DNA of 64,000 nucleotides from Sphingobacterium sp. N143 (GCF_030325625.1 NZ_JACAIS010000006.1:248001-312000), one strand, 5' to 3'; counted from the first letter of the stretch, positions 43,441 through 53,182 are shown. The notes: generated by a model from the letters alone, not told the origin. Program-made: numbers and translations.

Positions 43441-43794
43441 ATGAACAAAGATCTAGCGGAATTAATGGAAACAAATCTGGCGCATGTCTGGAATGAGAGA
43501 GACAACTATATCCGATTTAAAGCAATTGCGGCGATTTATGCAGAGCAATGCTTATTACATCTGGGGCATCAAGTATCTGGTTATACGGCTATAAATAAAA
43601 GCCTACAGAAAATTCTGGATTCCATACCCACATCTTTTAACTTTTTTCAGCTTGGGCGAACCGATACCAACAGTAATATAGGCAGGTTATTGTGGGGGCT
43701 TGGCCCAGATATAAACAATATTGTAGCCACGGGAATGGATATTGCAGTTTTCGAAAATGGAAAAATAAAGTCATTATATGTCTTCCTGGACTAA
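43441..43794 (+). CDS. SnoaL-like (NTF2-fold) protein
   Basis: The protein (117 residues from the ATG at 43441; the longer frame starts upstream at 43390) has the NTF2-fold pattern: helix LAELMETNLAHVWNERDNYI, IYAEQCLLHLGHQVSGYTAI, helix KSLQKILDSI, and end DINNIVATGMDIAVFENGKI then KSLYVFLD. No active residue can be assigned. It precedes the alpha/beta hydrolase by 36 bp. Confidence 0.7.
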   Translation: MNKDLAELMETNLAHVWNERDNYIRFKAIAAIYAEQCLLHLGHQVSGYTAINKSLQKILDSIPTSFNFFQLGRTDTNSNIGRLLWGLGPDINNIVATGMDIAVFENGKIKSLYVFLD

Positions 43795-43830
43795 GATCAT
43801 ATAAAATAACATTATCAAATTTAAAATAAT

Positions 43831-44670
43831 ATGAATTCATTGATAACAGCGGAAGCTTCGATATTAGCTTCACAAAAAACAAAAAAAATAACAGCTCGCA
43901 AAGAATTTATTAAAGTTGAAAAAAATATCAAACTGCATGTAACGGACCTCGGAGAAGGAAACCCTATCGTTTTGATACATGGATGGCCCTTAAGTAATGC
44001 GATGTTTGAATACCAATATCATAGCCTAATAGAAAATGGATATCGGGTAATTTGCATTACTCTAAGAGGATTTGGAAAATCAGATAAACCTTATAGTAAT
44101 TACAATTATGATGTTTTTGCGCAGGATATCCATATAATAATTAAAAAATTAAATCTTCAAAATGTCACCTTAGGCGGCTTTTCTATGGGCGGAGCAATCG
44201 CAATCCATTATGTTGCAAAGTACAATAATCCTGTAATACAAAAACTTGCTTTATTTGGAGCTGCGGCTCCGCAATGGACCGCACAAAATGACCCCTCGAT
44301 CAATTTCACAAAAGAAAGTGTAAATGAATTAATTGCGCTAAGTAAGGTTAACAGACCAAAGCTCATAGAAAATTTTGGTAAGCTTTTCGCTGCTAACAAT
44401 AATGCTTTACCACTTGGCATTACAAATTGGCTATATGGCATCAACATGGAAGCGTCTGCATATGCCACCACCCAGAGCTTAATAGCCTTACGTGATTCGG
44501 ACCTGAGCAATGAACTCTCACAAATTAGTTTACCTACTGCTATTTTTCATGGTGAACTAGACGCAATTTGTAAATTCTCACTAGCCGAGCAAATCCATCG
44601 GGGAATCGCAAACTCTTATATAGTAAAATTTAGGAATAGTGGACATGGTTTATTTCTCGAAGAGAAATAA
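43831..44670 (+). CDS. Alpha/beta hydrolase (chloroperoxidase-like) with premature stop
   Basis: The 279-residue product has HGWPLSNAMFEYQYHSLIEN, GFGKSDKPY, nucleophile Ser in LGGFSMGGAIA, acid in FHGELDAICKF and His in NSGHGLFLEEK: a complete catalytic triad of the non-heme chloroperoxidase/esterase type. The TAA at 44668-44670 is followed in the same frame by KFNSELIAFLQK and a second TAA at 44707-44709, the usual family end. So a nonsense change has removed the last 13 residues, helix included. The enzyme may still work. Confidence 0.82.
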   Translation: MNSLITAEASILASQKTKKITARKEFIKVEKNIKLHVTDLGEGNPIVLIHGWPLSNAMFEYQYHSLIENGYRVICITLRGFGKSDKPYSNYNYDVFAQDIHIIIKKLNLQNVTLGGFSMGGAIAIHYVAKYNNPVIQKLALFGAAAPQWTAQNDPSINFTKESVNELIALSKVNRPKLIENFGKLFAANNNALPLGITNWLYGINMEASAYATTQSLIALRDSDLSNELSQISLPTAIFHGELDAICKFSLAEQIHRGIANSYIVKFRNSGHGLFLEEK

Positions 44671-44743
44671 AAATTTAATTCGGAATTGATTGCATTTTTG
44701 CAAAAGTAATACAGGGATATAAGATACGAAGTTATACATTCAG

Positions 44744-45067
44744 ATGAATGATACATTATTGGGTAGGCGATATTTGATGTATTCAGGTATTCTCATCATC
44801 GAACTTTTTTTTGAAACAGACTGCTCAATGGTTTTTACAGTCATCGAAGGAGGATCGTTAGCGCGAAGTGGTTATACCGAACGCGTCGATACCAACATTA
44901 TAAAGCTCCGGACAAAGCTTTACCTTGTCACTTGGAAGGAACAATCAGGAGCCACTGTAACCCACATCGAAGATCATGAAAATGGAATTGCCTATTATAA
45001 TATAACATTACCTGATGGCAGACTTTACACGATGCGAGGTACAATTTGGTTACTCGAAAACAAATAG
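44744..45067 (+). CDS. MoaF-like small beta-barrel protein
   Basis: The 107-residue protein has the MoaF/calycin-like pattern: LGRRYLMYSGILIIELFFET, TVIEGGSLARSGYTERVDTN, KLYLVTWKEQSGATVTHIED, GIAYYNITLPDGRLYTMRGT. Members bind small ligands; the name comes from molybdenum cofactor operons but the function is not established. It lies between the hydrolase and the yjdI homologue. Confidence 0.65.
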   Translation: MNDTLLGRRYLMYSGILIIELFFETDCSMVFTVIEGGSLARSGYTERVDTNIIKLRTKLYLVTWKEQSGATVTHIEDHENGIAYYNITLPDGRLYTMRGTIWLLENK

Positions 45068-45159
45068 TTTCTAAAAAAATTGCCCATCTACAAGCGTGAT
45101 AGGCTTAAGCTAAATTACCTAATTACATTATCTAATCAATAAAAATACGAAATACTACT

Positions 45160-45384
45160 ATGGAAATACATGAATATCCTAAAGAAGAAATCACGATTAT
45201 CTGGAAACCACATTTATGCCAGCATGCGGGCATTTGCGTTCATACACTATCTAAAGTTTATAATCCAAAACAGCGTCCCTGGATCAAACCTGAAAATGCA
45301 AGCATACAGGAAATTATTGACCAAGTGGCCAAATGTCCCTCACAGGCATTAAGTATTAAAAAGAAGAATTCTAAGCAGGTTTAA
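45160..45384 (+). CDS. yjdI: (4Fe-4S) divergent mono-cluster domain protein
   Basis: The 74 residues fit the YjdI-type family (PF06902): ITIIWKPHLCQHAGICVHTL then SKVYNPKQRPWIKP, and IIDQVAKCPSQALSI. The first two Cys (LC, IC) and the Cys in KCPSQAL are the cluster ligands. An obviously related, damaged copy is found at 59291. The family is usually encoded next to the GNAT yjdJ; here yjdJ follows the damaged copy instead. The role is not known. Confidence 0.8.
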   Translation: MEIHEYPKEEITIIWKPHLCQHAGICVHTLSKVYNPKQRPWIKPENASIQEIIDQVAKCPSQALSIKKKNSKQV

Positions 45385-45395
45385 ATAGAAACGTG

Positions 45396-45986
45396 ATGTA
45401 TTCTACCATCTTAAACAATATTTCTAAATACGTAACATTAGACGCACAAGAAGAGTTGCTTTTTACCGGAATGCTCGTTTTTAAATCTATTCCAAAAAAA
45501 ACAATTGTTCTTAAGGCTGGAGATATATGTGACTTTAATGCCTACATACAGAAAGGCTGTATCCGTATTTTCTATATAGATGACAATGGATACGAAGTAA
45601 CATTAGCTTTTGCAATACAAGATTGCTGGGTAAGCGATGTGTGCTCATTTTACGAAAGGATTCCCTCCTTATTTTCAATCGAGACATTAGAAGAGACCGA
45701 CATATATTTTCTATCCTCTCATGCTAAAGAGGAAATATGCAAATCAATACCAAAACTTGAGGGAGTATTTTATAATCAAATAATACAGAATTTATCTACA
45801 ACTCAAAAAAGACTGGTAAAAATTTTTACTACAACAGCTACTGAAAGGTATGTAGAATTTATTAGCGTATATCCATCAATCCTACGCAGAATACCTTTAT
45901 ATTATATTGCATCTTACTTAGGTATAACACAAGCCTTTTTAAGTAAAATTCGCAAAAACTTCACTAGAAAAAGTAGTATGAAATAA
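45396..45986 (+). CDS. Crp/Fnr-family transcriptional regulator
   Basis: The 196 residues show the same fold as the other regulators but a different subgroup, close to the product at 52562: SIPKKTIVLKAGDICDFNAY, IQKGCIRIFYIDDNGYEVTL, AIQDCWVSDVCSFYERI, and the HTH RIPLYYIASYLGITQAFLSK then IRKN. The recognition helix differs from the KDTLSRIR type, so it should use another site. It is preferred from the ATG at 45396, since 45393 is a GTG. Confidence 0.85.
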   Translation: MYSTILNNISKYVTLDAQEELLFTGMLVFKSIPKKTIVLKAGDICDFNAYIQKGCIRIFYIDDNGYEVTLAFAIQDCWVSDVCSFYERIPSLFSIETLEETDIYFLSSHAKEEICKSIPKLEGVFYNQIIQNLSTTQKRLVKIFTTTATERYVEFISVYPSILRRIPLYYIASYLGITQAFLSKIRKNFTRKSSMK

Positions 45987-46086
45987 GATTAATGGTATTC
46001 TGCTGACAGTCTTACAATAAACTATAACGGACGATTGATTAACAGAATATATAGAAATACAAAAATCCTTTAGAAAGTAAAAAATC

Positions 46087-46257
46087 ATGACACAGAGCAT
46101 CCCAACTACTATAATAGCAAGTCGGTATAGTATTACGTTTAGAGCAGCACTATTGCTAATCCAAATCTTGTTTTTCCTATCGTATTTGTCATTACTATTT
46201 ATAGGAATAGAAAAATACAGGCTGGACGTACGTCAACACAGTATCATACAAAAATGA
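46087..46257 (+). CDS. Candidate 56-residue single-helix membrane protein
   Basis: The gap 45987-46488 holds one plausible small frame: TQSIPTTIIASRYSITFRAA, a hydrophobic helix (LLLIQILFFLSYLSLLFIGI) and a basic tail. No family is recognised and there is no clear ribosome binding site. It might be a remnant of a larger membrane protein. The rest of the gap shows nothing. Confidence 0.3.
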   Translation: MTQSIPTTIIASRYSITFRAALLLIQILFFLSYLSLLFIGIEKYRLDVRQHSIIQK

Positions 46258-46488
46258 CAATTAAAAAGATTATTCTCTTATTAATAGTCATTTAACAAAA
46301 TTTTCTCTTCTTAAGACTTACAATAATACGAAGGACGGAAATTATTCCATATAGTAAAGCTCCAGTGCACTGTATCAGAGAATTAAAAACAGCTCTGCTC
46401 TTCAGCAAGCGAAGAGTCCTACCAATCGTTTGTAGGTGTATTCCAAACGTAACTGATTCATGCAATAAAAAAGTTTAGGGAATTAGTA

Positions 46489-47361
46489 TTAAAAGAGCGA
46501 TTGACGAAACTGTTCAGGTGAAATTTTGCTGTATTTTTTAAAAAACTTTGTAAAGTTGGTAGGTTCGTTAAATCCTAATTTGTATGCAATCTGCTTGATT
46601 TGGAGTGAAGGGTCAATAAGCATCCGCTTACTCTCCATTAATAAAGACTCTTGAATAATTACTTTGGGTGATTTACCAAAATGCAACTCACAAAATTTCT
46701 GAAGGCATCGAATACTTATGTCGAGCTCTTTAGCAAAATATGATACTGTTGATTGTTTTCCGACATAAACCTCGACTAATCTCTTAAATTGTAAAGCATA
46801 TAGCAATTCCCTATTTTTTCTCGTGGAGTAGTCAAAATTACCTCTTATAACCCTTACTAAAAATAATAATAAGGTCGAAAGATGATTTTGTAATAAGTTC
46901 TCTTGCAATGTATCATATGGATTTGACAATTCCTGCTTAATCATATGAATCATCAGATCAACTTTCTCCCGTTTATCATCATCCAAATGAAATGGACAGT
47001 CAAATGATAACTCATTTAGAAACCTTGAAATTTCTGATAAAAAATAGTGAGGAGATTTATGCAATAAAAAATCCTCGGCAAAAGCTATAATAACACCCTC
47101 TGAATCAAAACCTGGAAGAAAAGCATGGACTTGATTAGGCCTAATAATTAAAAAATCGCCTTGCTTAATTTCGCATACCTGAAAGTCAAGTAGGTGCTTC
47201 AAAACCCCTTGTGTTACAAAAAACAAAATATAGAAATTGGTACGATGAGGCTTAACTACGCTTCCTTTTCCTTTGCGTAATCGCTCAGACAAAGAAATAA
47301 TGTGTATCTTCTGTCTCTCATTACTGATAGGAGTAAAATTAAAAGTCTCGATTTGTCTCAT
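46489..47361 (-). CDS. AraC-family transcriptional regulator
   Basis: Residues 1-170 form a cupin-like sensor (HRTNFYILFFVTQGVLKHLL, DFQVCEIKQGDFLIIRPNQV, HAFLPGFDSEGVIIAF). The C-terminal 100 residues have two HTH motifs: STVSYFAKELDISIRCLQKF then CELHFGKSPK, and LQIKQIAYKLGFNEPTNFTK then FFKKYSKISPEQFR. It is transcribed in the same direction as the amidohydrolase and isochorismatase genes upstream and probably regulates them. Confidence 0.9.
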   Translation of the reverse strand: MRQIETFNFTPISNERQKIHIISLSERLRKGKGSVVKPHRTNFYILFFVTQGVLKHLLDFQVCEIKQGDFLIIRPNQVHAFLPGFDSEGVIIAFAEDFLLHKSPHYFLSEISRFLNELSFDCPFHLDDDKREKVDLMIHMIKQELSNPYDTLQENLLQNHLSTLLLFLVRVIRGNFDYSTRKNRELLYALQFKRLVEVYVGKQSTVSYFAKELDISIRCLQKFCELHFGKSPKVIIQESLLMESKRMLIDPSLQIKQIAYKLGFNEPTNFTKFFKKYSKISPEQFRQSLF

Positions 47362-47511
47362 AAACCCATCAATGAGTTAGCTATACATTTATAATCATAC
47401 TTTTCCATTTTTAACTTACTTTATCATAAAATTCAGATTACTAAATTATTCTTCTGTTACTTTGCCGATTACTCAAAGCTTTTACCATTGTATCTATGTT
47501 TAATATGTGAT

Positions 47512-49287
47512 TTAATTATTTTGATAACCACCATAGTATTTAACTGGGCTCCATGAAGGAATAACGGGTAGTGGTGTTGGAGCGTAATTGCTGTATTCGT
47601 TATTCGCAAATACTATTTTACCATCAACGATGGTTAATTGGCTTGTAATATTTTTTATCTGATCATCTGATACTGCAAAATAATCCTTTTCTAGGATCAC
47701 TAAATCAGCGAAATAACCTTTTGCAATTTTACCTTTTTTCTCTTCCTTTATTAATTCGTAACCTTTATGAGTCGCTAGTCGCAATGCTGTAGTCCTATCT
47801 AATACGTTTTCTTTTGCCATAATTTGATTTCCCCCTATGGTTTTACCAGTAGTAATCCAATAGAGTGCAACCCAAAGATTATAAGAGGCTACACGTGTTC
47901 CATCGGTTCCCAATCCTACGGGTATTCCTAATTCCAACATTCTTTTGACAGGTGGAGAATTTAAAGCTAGCTTTTTACCATAACGCTGAACAAAAATTTC
48001 TCCCTGATAGGCCATTCTATGTTGAATAGCGACTCCGCCGCCGAGTAACTTGATACGTTGCAAATTCTCCTCACTTACTGTTTCAGCGTGATCAACCAAC
48101 CAAACTAAGCCATCGAGGGGGGATTCTTTGTCGACCCTTTCAATTACATCCAAAAATCGAGAGATACTTTCGTTGTATGTGGCATGTAGTCGGAAGGGCC
48201 ATCTGTTTTTGATAAGTAGGCGTATTACTCTTTCTAATTGAAACTCCATAACAGGAGTAAGTTCTGGCCTTGGAAATAAAAAATTTTCAAAATCAGCAGC
48301 ATCACCTACAATATTTTCCCCTCCTCCAGCAGCATGATAATCAACTTTATTCGTAGGTTTCTCAGCATGCAACTCTATCATACCTATCCATTTCTTGTAA
48401 TCTTCAAATTCACTTCCCTTTTTTTGTGCAAATAAAAAATAGGGTAAACGAACAGTAATTTTTCCTTGTTTACTCAATTCGCCTGTTATACTGTAATCGT
48501 CAGGGAAATTTTGAAAACCTCCACCAGCGTCCATCACTCCAGTCACTCCAAGTCGATTCATCTCACTCATAAACTGAATGGTAGAATTTAATTCCTCAAC
48601 CTTAGTGAGATTAGGTAATTTAGCTAATGTGGAATACAGAATAAATGCATTAGGCTCAGCAACTAACAAACCCGTTGGATTTCCATTTATATCTCTTTGT
48701 ATTAACCCTTCGGACGGGTTATCTATATTGGCCGTTATGTTTAACGCCTTTAACCCAGCTTGATTTAACCAAGCTTTGCCATACAAATACAATATAAATG
48801 TAGGAACATTACCAGTAGCTTCATTTATTTCTTCTATGGTTGGAAGCCTTTTTTCCTCAAACTGATATTCATTCCATCCTCCCACAACGCGTACCCATTG
48901 ACCATTTGGTGTACGCTGGGACTGCTCTTTTAGCATCTCTAATGCGCGTTTGATCGACTTTACACCATCCCACCTTAATTCAGAATTGTAGAAACGACCT
49001 GCCCGTATCATGTGCATATGACTATCAAACAAGCCTGGGATGACACGTTTACCTTTTGCATCAATAACTTTGGTCTTTTTCCCCTTTAATTTAAGAATTT
49101 GCTCATTTGTGCCAGTCCTCAAAATTCTATTTGCAGAAATAGCTAAAGCTTGAACTTCAGAATTTTTTTCATCTAAAGTAGAAATTTTCCCATTTGCTAT
49201 AATAATATCGGCATGCTGTGCGTATAGCATCGATACGTTATAAAGAAAAGCGATAAGGAAAATGCTTTTAATTATTTTCATAATCAT
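47512..49287 (-). CDS. Exported YtcJ-like amidohydrolase
   Basis: After a signal peptide (IFLIAFLYNVSMLYAQ) the 591-residue protein has the amidohydrolase-3 pattern: ADIIIANGKISTLD, metal motif VIPGLFDSHMHMI (HxH), HATYNESIS (metal/substrate His), VDHAE, and GLGTDGTRVASYN (metal Asp), ending with KGYFADLVILEKDYF. The enzyme would hydrolyse an amide or imide in the periplasm. The isochorismatase-family gene 51 bp upstream encodes another hydrolase with a signal peptide. Confidence 0.88.
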   Translation of the reverse strand: MIMKIIKSIFLIAFLYNVSMLYAQHADIIIANGKISTLDEKNSEVQALAISANRILRTGTNEQILKLKGKKTKVIDAKGKRVIPGLFDSHMHMIRAGRFYNSELRWDGVKSIKRALEMLKEQSQRTPNGQWVRVVGGWNEYQFEEKRLPTIEEINEATGNVPTFILYLYGKAWLNQAGLKALNITANIDNPSEGLIQRDINGNPTGLLVAEPNAFILYSTLAKLPNLTKVEELNSTIQFMSEMNRLGVTGVMDAGGGFQNFPDDYSITGELSKQGKITVRLPYFLFAQKKGSEFEDYKKWIGMIELHAEKPTNKVDYHAAGGGENIVGDAADFENFLFPRPELTPVMEFQLERVIRLLIKNRWPFRLHATYNESISRFLDVIERVDKESPLDGLVWLVDHAETVSEENLQRIKLLGGGVAIQHRMAYQGEIFVQRYGKKLALNSPPVKRMLELGIPVGLGTDGTRVASYNLWVALYWITTGKTIGGNQIMAKENVLDRTTALRLATHKGYELIKEEKKGKIAKGYFADLVILEKDYFAVSDDQIKNITSQLTIVDGKIVFANNEYSNYAPTPLPVIPSWSPVKYYGGYQNN

Positions 49288-49338
49288 CTATTTATTAAAA
49301 AGGCAGATTTAACCCTGCCTTTAAGTTATTACTGTTTC

Positions 49339-50028
49339 TTAATGCTTTAACATTTCTCTTGCATATTGAACTCCTACGCCGTAAGCACCTCCATACTTAA
49401 CGACCAAGTCGTTAACAGGCTTATATGTCTCTTGACGAGCCCAATCCCTTTGAAGTTCCAATAAATACTGCAATGAAGTAATTGGTTTTGCTCCTGCCTG
49501 AACCATACGTACTATTGACTGCTCATGAGCTTCTTTTGAAACATCTCCAGACGCATCGGTAATAACGTAAACATCATATCCCTCACTAATAGCCGATAGA
49601 ACCGGGCCGACTATACAAACACTCGTCCATAATCCTGCCATTACTATCTTCTTTTTACCTTTACCTGTGATTGCTTTGTGCGCATTTACATCTTCCCAAG
49701 TATTCATAGTTGTCCTATCAATATAACCAGAAGTTGATTCAGGATAGAATTCTTGTATTTCTGGGAATACTGGGCCACTGAATGACTTTTCAGCAACAGT
49801 GGTCACAACAGTAGGCACATTAAAAATTTTTGATGCACCAGCCACTAGTCCGACATTATTTCTCAATTCTGTCGTCGAAATATTATGTGTAGCAAATGCC
49901 ATTTGACCTTCGTGATCAATCAAAAGTAATGAGTGATTGGTTGGATTTAATAATTCAGGACTCGGTTTTTGAGCATAAACAGCAACTGAAGCCAAGCCCA
50001 ACACAAATGATAAGATAACTTTTTTCAT
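49339..50028 (-). CDS. Exported isochorismatase-family hydrolase
   Basis: A signal peptide (VILSFVLGLASVAVYAQ) is followed by a cysteine-hydrolase-fold protein: Asp in HSLLLIDHEGQMAF, Lys in KGKKKIVMAGLWTSVC, and nucleophile Cys in TSVCIVGPVL. Family members hydrolyse isochorismate, nicotinamide or N-carbamoyl compounds. It is close to the products at 53506 and 56862 (GYDVYVITDASGDVSKEAHE versus GYDVFVVTDACGSVSVEAHD), but is the only one with a signal peptide. It is first in the operon with the amidohydrolase. Confidence 0.88.
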   Translation of the reverse strand: MKKVILSFVLGLASVAVYAQKPSPELLNPTNHSLLLIDHEGQMAFATHNISTTELRNNVGLVAGASKIFNVPTVVTTVAEKSFSGPVFPEIQEFYPESTSGYIDRTTMNTWEDVNAHKAITGKGKKKIVMAGLWTSVCIVGPVLSAISEGYDVYVITDASGDVSKEAHEQSIVRMVQAGAKPITSLQYLLELQRDWARQETYKPVNDLVVKYGGAYGVGVQYAREMLKH

Positions 50029-50403
50029 TTTTTATATATTTAATTTGATTACAAATAATTTTAATCCATTGTACTATTAACAAACAGCTTTTTAAACGCC
50101 TCTCTTACACATACCCACAACAATTATAAACTTTTAATCACCTATAGGTAATTGCATCCATTGGAATAAGCATCGCAAATCTCACAGGACAAATAGACCA
50201 ATTTCATAGGCATTAGTAGTATCACAAAGTTCCAGTATTATAAACTAAAACTTGTTTAACTAGTTAAAGATCGGCTTATTAAATATCTATCCTGAAGGAC
50301 GATAGATTTGCAAATAGAGGATTTACACGTTAAAAAGAGGGCTTTGCTCCCTTATACTATAAGATCACTTTGAAGATAATGGATGTTTTAAGTGAAATAT
50401 GAT
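50029..50403. other. Intergenic region with TTTAACTAGTTAAA palindrome
   Basis: The gap between the exported hydrolase start and the 3' end of the flavin monooxygenase shows no gene. TTTAACTAGTTAAA at 50255-50268 is a perfect palindrome whose 15-base neighbourhood is identical to the centre of the palindrome at 30844-30875. Confidence 0.45.
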
Positions 50404-51423
50404 CTATCGCTCATTGACCCTGGGAATTACTTCTTCGCCTATAATTTTAATAGATTGTAATAATTGTTCATGATTGAGACCTGCATTATCCATTTGGAAT
50501 GTAAAGCGATCTACTCCTCCCAGCGCTTCACTATGCCTAAGTATTTTGGCAGCAACCTGTTCGGGTCCTCCCACTACAAGTGCTCCTTTTGGCGCAATCA
50601 TCCTTTCAAAAGCTTCCTTTGTGACAGGAGGCCAGCCCCGCTCCCTGCCTGCTTTAGTCCACAATTCAGCATATCCTGGATAGTATTCAACAATGGCTTC
50701 TTCATCTGTTCGTGATACATAACCTGGTGAATGTAGTCCCACCGAAAGTTGATCCGGCCTAAAACCGGCTTCATGGCCAGCTTTTCTATATAAGTCAACT
50801 AATGGGCGAAAACGAGCGGTATCTCCGCCTATCACGGCTACCATTAATGGAAGTCCAAGCTTTCCAGCTCTAACAAATGACTCTGGAGTCCCCCCTACCC
50901 CCAACCAAACTGGTAACTTTTTTTGAATAGACCTGGGATAGACAGGCTGATTAACCAACGAAGAACGGTATTTGCCTGACCACGTAACAAATTCATTCTC
51001 TCGGATAGCTAAGAGGAGTTCCAGTTTCTCATTGAAAAGCTCGTCATAATCACCTAAATTATACCCGAAGAGTGGAAATGATTCGATAGCAGAGCCTCTT
51101 CCTACGATAAGCTCTGCCCTTCCTTTTGAAATCAGATCTAAAGTCGCAAAATTTTGGTAAACTCGTACAGGGTCCGATGTACTGAGAACCGTAACAGCAC
51201 TTGTTAAACGTATTCTCTCTGTCCTAGCAGCAGCAGCAGCAAGAATTACCGCCGGTGCGGAATCCAGAAATCCCTTTTTATGATGTTCACCGATACCATA
51301 TATTGCAAGTCCCGACAAGTCGGCCCTTACAATTCGTTCCAATAATTGTTCCATAGCATCAACACTTTGAAGCGTTTTATTACCGTAAAGAGCTGAAGCA
51401 AAACTATCAATTCCTATTTCCAT
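50404..51423 (-). CDS. LLM-class flavin-dependent monooxygenase
   Basis: The 339-residue protein fits the bacterial luciferase-like family: IGIDSFASALYGNK at the start, IRLTSAVTVLSTSDPVRVYQ and NFATLDLISKGRAELIVGRG, the LPVWLGVGGTPESFVRAGKLG block, and LVVGGPEQVAAKILRHSEAL near the end. It would use reduced FMN and O2 to oxidise a small substrate. It lies 48 bp after the pirin gene on the same strand, so they may be co-expressed. No typical flavin-reductase gene is nearby. Confidence 0.88.
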   Translation of the reverse strand: MEIGIDSFASALYGNKTLQSVDAMEQLLERIVRADLSGLAIYGIGEHHKKGFLDSAPAVILAAAAARTERIRLTSAVTVLSTSDPVRVYQNFATLDLISKGRAELIVGRGSAIESFPLFGYNLGDYDELFNEKLELLLAIRENEFVTWSGKYRSSLVNQPVYPRSIQKKLPVWLGVGGTPESFVRAGKLGLPLMVAVIGGDTARFRPLVDLYRKAGHEAGFRPDQLSVGLHSPGYVSRTDEEAIVEYYPGYAELWTKAGRERGWPPVTKEAFERMIAPKGALVVGGPEQVAAKILRHSEALGGVDRFTFQMDNAGLNHEQLLQSIKIIGEEVIPRVNER

Positions 51424-51470
51424 ATTTTATAATCTCGATGTACAAATGTATTTGAGGAAAGAATTTACGG

Positions 51471-52385
51471 CTAAGATAGGTGATTTGGTGAGGGGCCTCC
51501 GGCAGGCTTGCTTTTATCCTCTGGTAAAGGAACAAACTCTTGATTGTCCATTGGAGGTAGAATAATACGTCCTTGCTTCCAATCCTCTTTCGCTTGTTCG
51601 ATCCTTTCCTTTTTGCTAGAAACAAAATTCCACCATATAAATCTCTCACCGAGATGTTCTCCACCGAGCATCATGACAGTACTTTGCTCTTTAGCGATTA
51701 GCAAAGGATCTATACCCTTTGTAAAAACGAGTAACTGACCAGATTTATAAATAATACCGTTAACTTCAAGACTCCCCCTCACAATATATGCCCCTCTTTC
51801 ACTATGTCCGACTGGTAGGCCAAAATGTGCTCCTTGATCCAATTCAACATGGACGTAAAATAAGGGGGAATGTGTTTTGACCTCACTTGTCAGGCCATAA
51901 GCATCACCTGCAATCAGCCGCATCCAGACCCCTTTGTCTGTAAACACAGGTAACTGAGTGGGCTTATAATTTGTGAATGATGGATCGCTTTCTTCCTCTT
52001 TTTCCGGAAGTGCCACCCAAGTCTGTATCATCTCAAGTTTACCTCCTGCAAGCATTACAGGGTCTTCAAAGCGCTCACTATGAACTATCCCTTTACCAGC
52101 TGTCATCCAATTTACTTCTCCAGGAGTAATTATTTGCTCTACACCTAAACTATCTCTATGGGTCACCATACCGCTAAAGAGGTAACTTACTGTAGATAAA
52201 CCGATATGTGGATGAGGTAATACATCCAAACTTCTTATAGACTCTATTGGAATATTCAAGGGGCCTCCATGATCCATAAAAATAAAAGGACCAATCATTC
52301 TACGGAGTTGGTAAGGCAATATCCGCTTAACAGCAAAACCTTCTGAAATTTGAGCCATTCTGGCTTCTATAACAATATCTAACAT
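51471..52385 (-). CDS. Pirin-family protein
   Basis: The 304 residues show the pirin cupins: metal-binding VLPHPHIGLSTVSYLFSG, HRDSLGVEQIITPGEVNWMT, GKGIVHSERF (His and Glu ligands), and the second cupin HVELDQGAHFGLPVGHSERG with YIVRGSLEVNG. Bacterial pirins bind a metal and some have quercetinase activity; many are stress-linked. It is 48 bp upstream of the flavin monooxygenase gene. Confidence 0.88.
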   Translation of the reverse strand: MLDIVIEARMAQISEGFAVKRILPYQLRRMIGPFIFMDHGGPLNIPIESIRSLDVLPHPHIGLSTVSYLFSGMVTHRDSLGVEQIITPGEVNWMTAGKGIVHSERFEDPVMLAGGKLEMIQTWVALPEKEEESDPSFTNYKPTQLPVFTDKGVWMRLIAGDAYGLTSEVKTHSPLFYVHVELDQGAHFGLPVGHSERGAYIVRGSLEVNGIIYKSGQLLVFTKGIDPLLIAKEQSTVMMLGGEHLGERFIWWNFVSSKKERIEQAKEDWKQGRIILPPMDNQEFVPLPEDKSKPAGGPSPNHLS

Positions 52386-52561
52386 ATAACAGAAAATTAA
52401 AACTTAACATGAAATAATATAAATTTCGTAATGTTCATTTTAAAAGCACATTCAACAAAATTATATCCTGGAAATATTTAAGAATACCTGATATTCAAGT
52501 TCCCAGATTGATTAAAAATAGTAAATCCGATATTTGATGTAATTGATTAATTTTACACATC

Positions 52562-53182
52562 CTATAGGATATTCATAATTAATGTATTCAACAATATTAT
52601 ATATTTGTTGCCACAGAGCCTTTTTCTAATGGTACTAATAAATGCAGGAGATACACCTAAATATGAAGCGATATAGTATTGTGGTACTCTAGCTGGAACT
52701 GAAGGATACATTTTTATAAATTCTAGATAACGTTCGGTCGCAGATTTAAGAATCATATTCACTAGCCTATTTTGAAAAACGGATAAATTTCGTTGCACTA
52801 ATAATCTAAAGCTTCTTTCAAGCTTCGGAATTTTAGCAAATAATTTCTCCTTAGTTTCTAAGGTAAATACATACATTTCAGTATCTTCTAGGGTTTCTAT
52901 GGTAAAATCTGAAATACTTTTCTCATAAAAAGAACATATATCAGTTATCCAACAATCCTCTATCGCAAAAGACAACGTTACTTCACAACCACTTTGATCC
53001 ATATAATAAACACGGGCACAGCCTTTTTTTATGAAACCTTCAAACTGACATATATCACCTTCATGGTGAATAATCGTTTTTTTAGGTATCATCCTTAATT
53101 CCAGCACACTTTCAAAAAAACGTTTTTCATCAGTGGTTAGCGACGTAAATCTGGAAATGTTATTTAAAATCATATCGTCCAT
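52562..53182 (-). CDS. Crp/Fnr-family transcriptional regulator
   Basis: The 206-residue product is the close relative of the one at 45396: MIPKKTIIHHEGDICQFEGF, IKKGCARVYYMDQSGCEVTL, AIEDCWITDICSFYEKS, and the HTH RVPQYYIASYLGVSPAFIST then IRKR. A hydrophobic extension (YIILLNTLIMNIL) follows the HTH. It lies between the pirin gene and an isochorismatase gene on the same strand. No operator of the TAGACAT type is seen directly upstream. Confidence 0.85.
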   Translation of the reverse strand: MDDMILNNISRFTSLTTDEKRFFESVLELRMIPKKTIIHHEGDICQFEGFIKKGCARVYYMDQSGCEVTLSFAIEDCWITDICSFYEKSISDFTIETLEDTEMYVFTLETKEKLFAKIPKLERSFRLLVQRNLSVFQNRLVNMILKSATERYLEFIKMYPSVPARVPQYYIASYLGVSPAFISTIRKRLCGNKYIILLNTLIMNIL

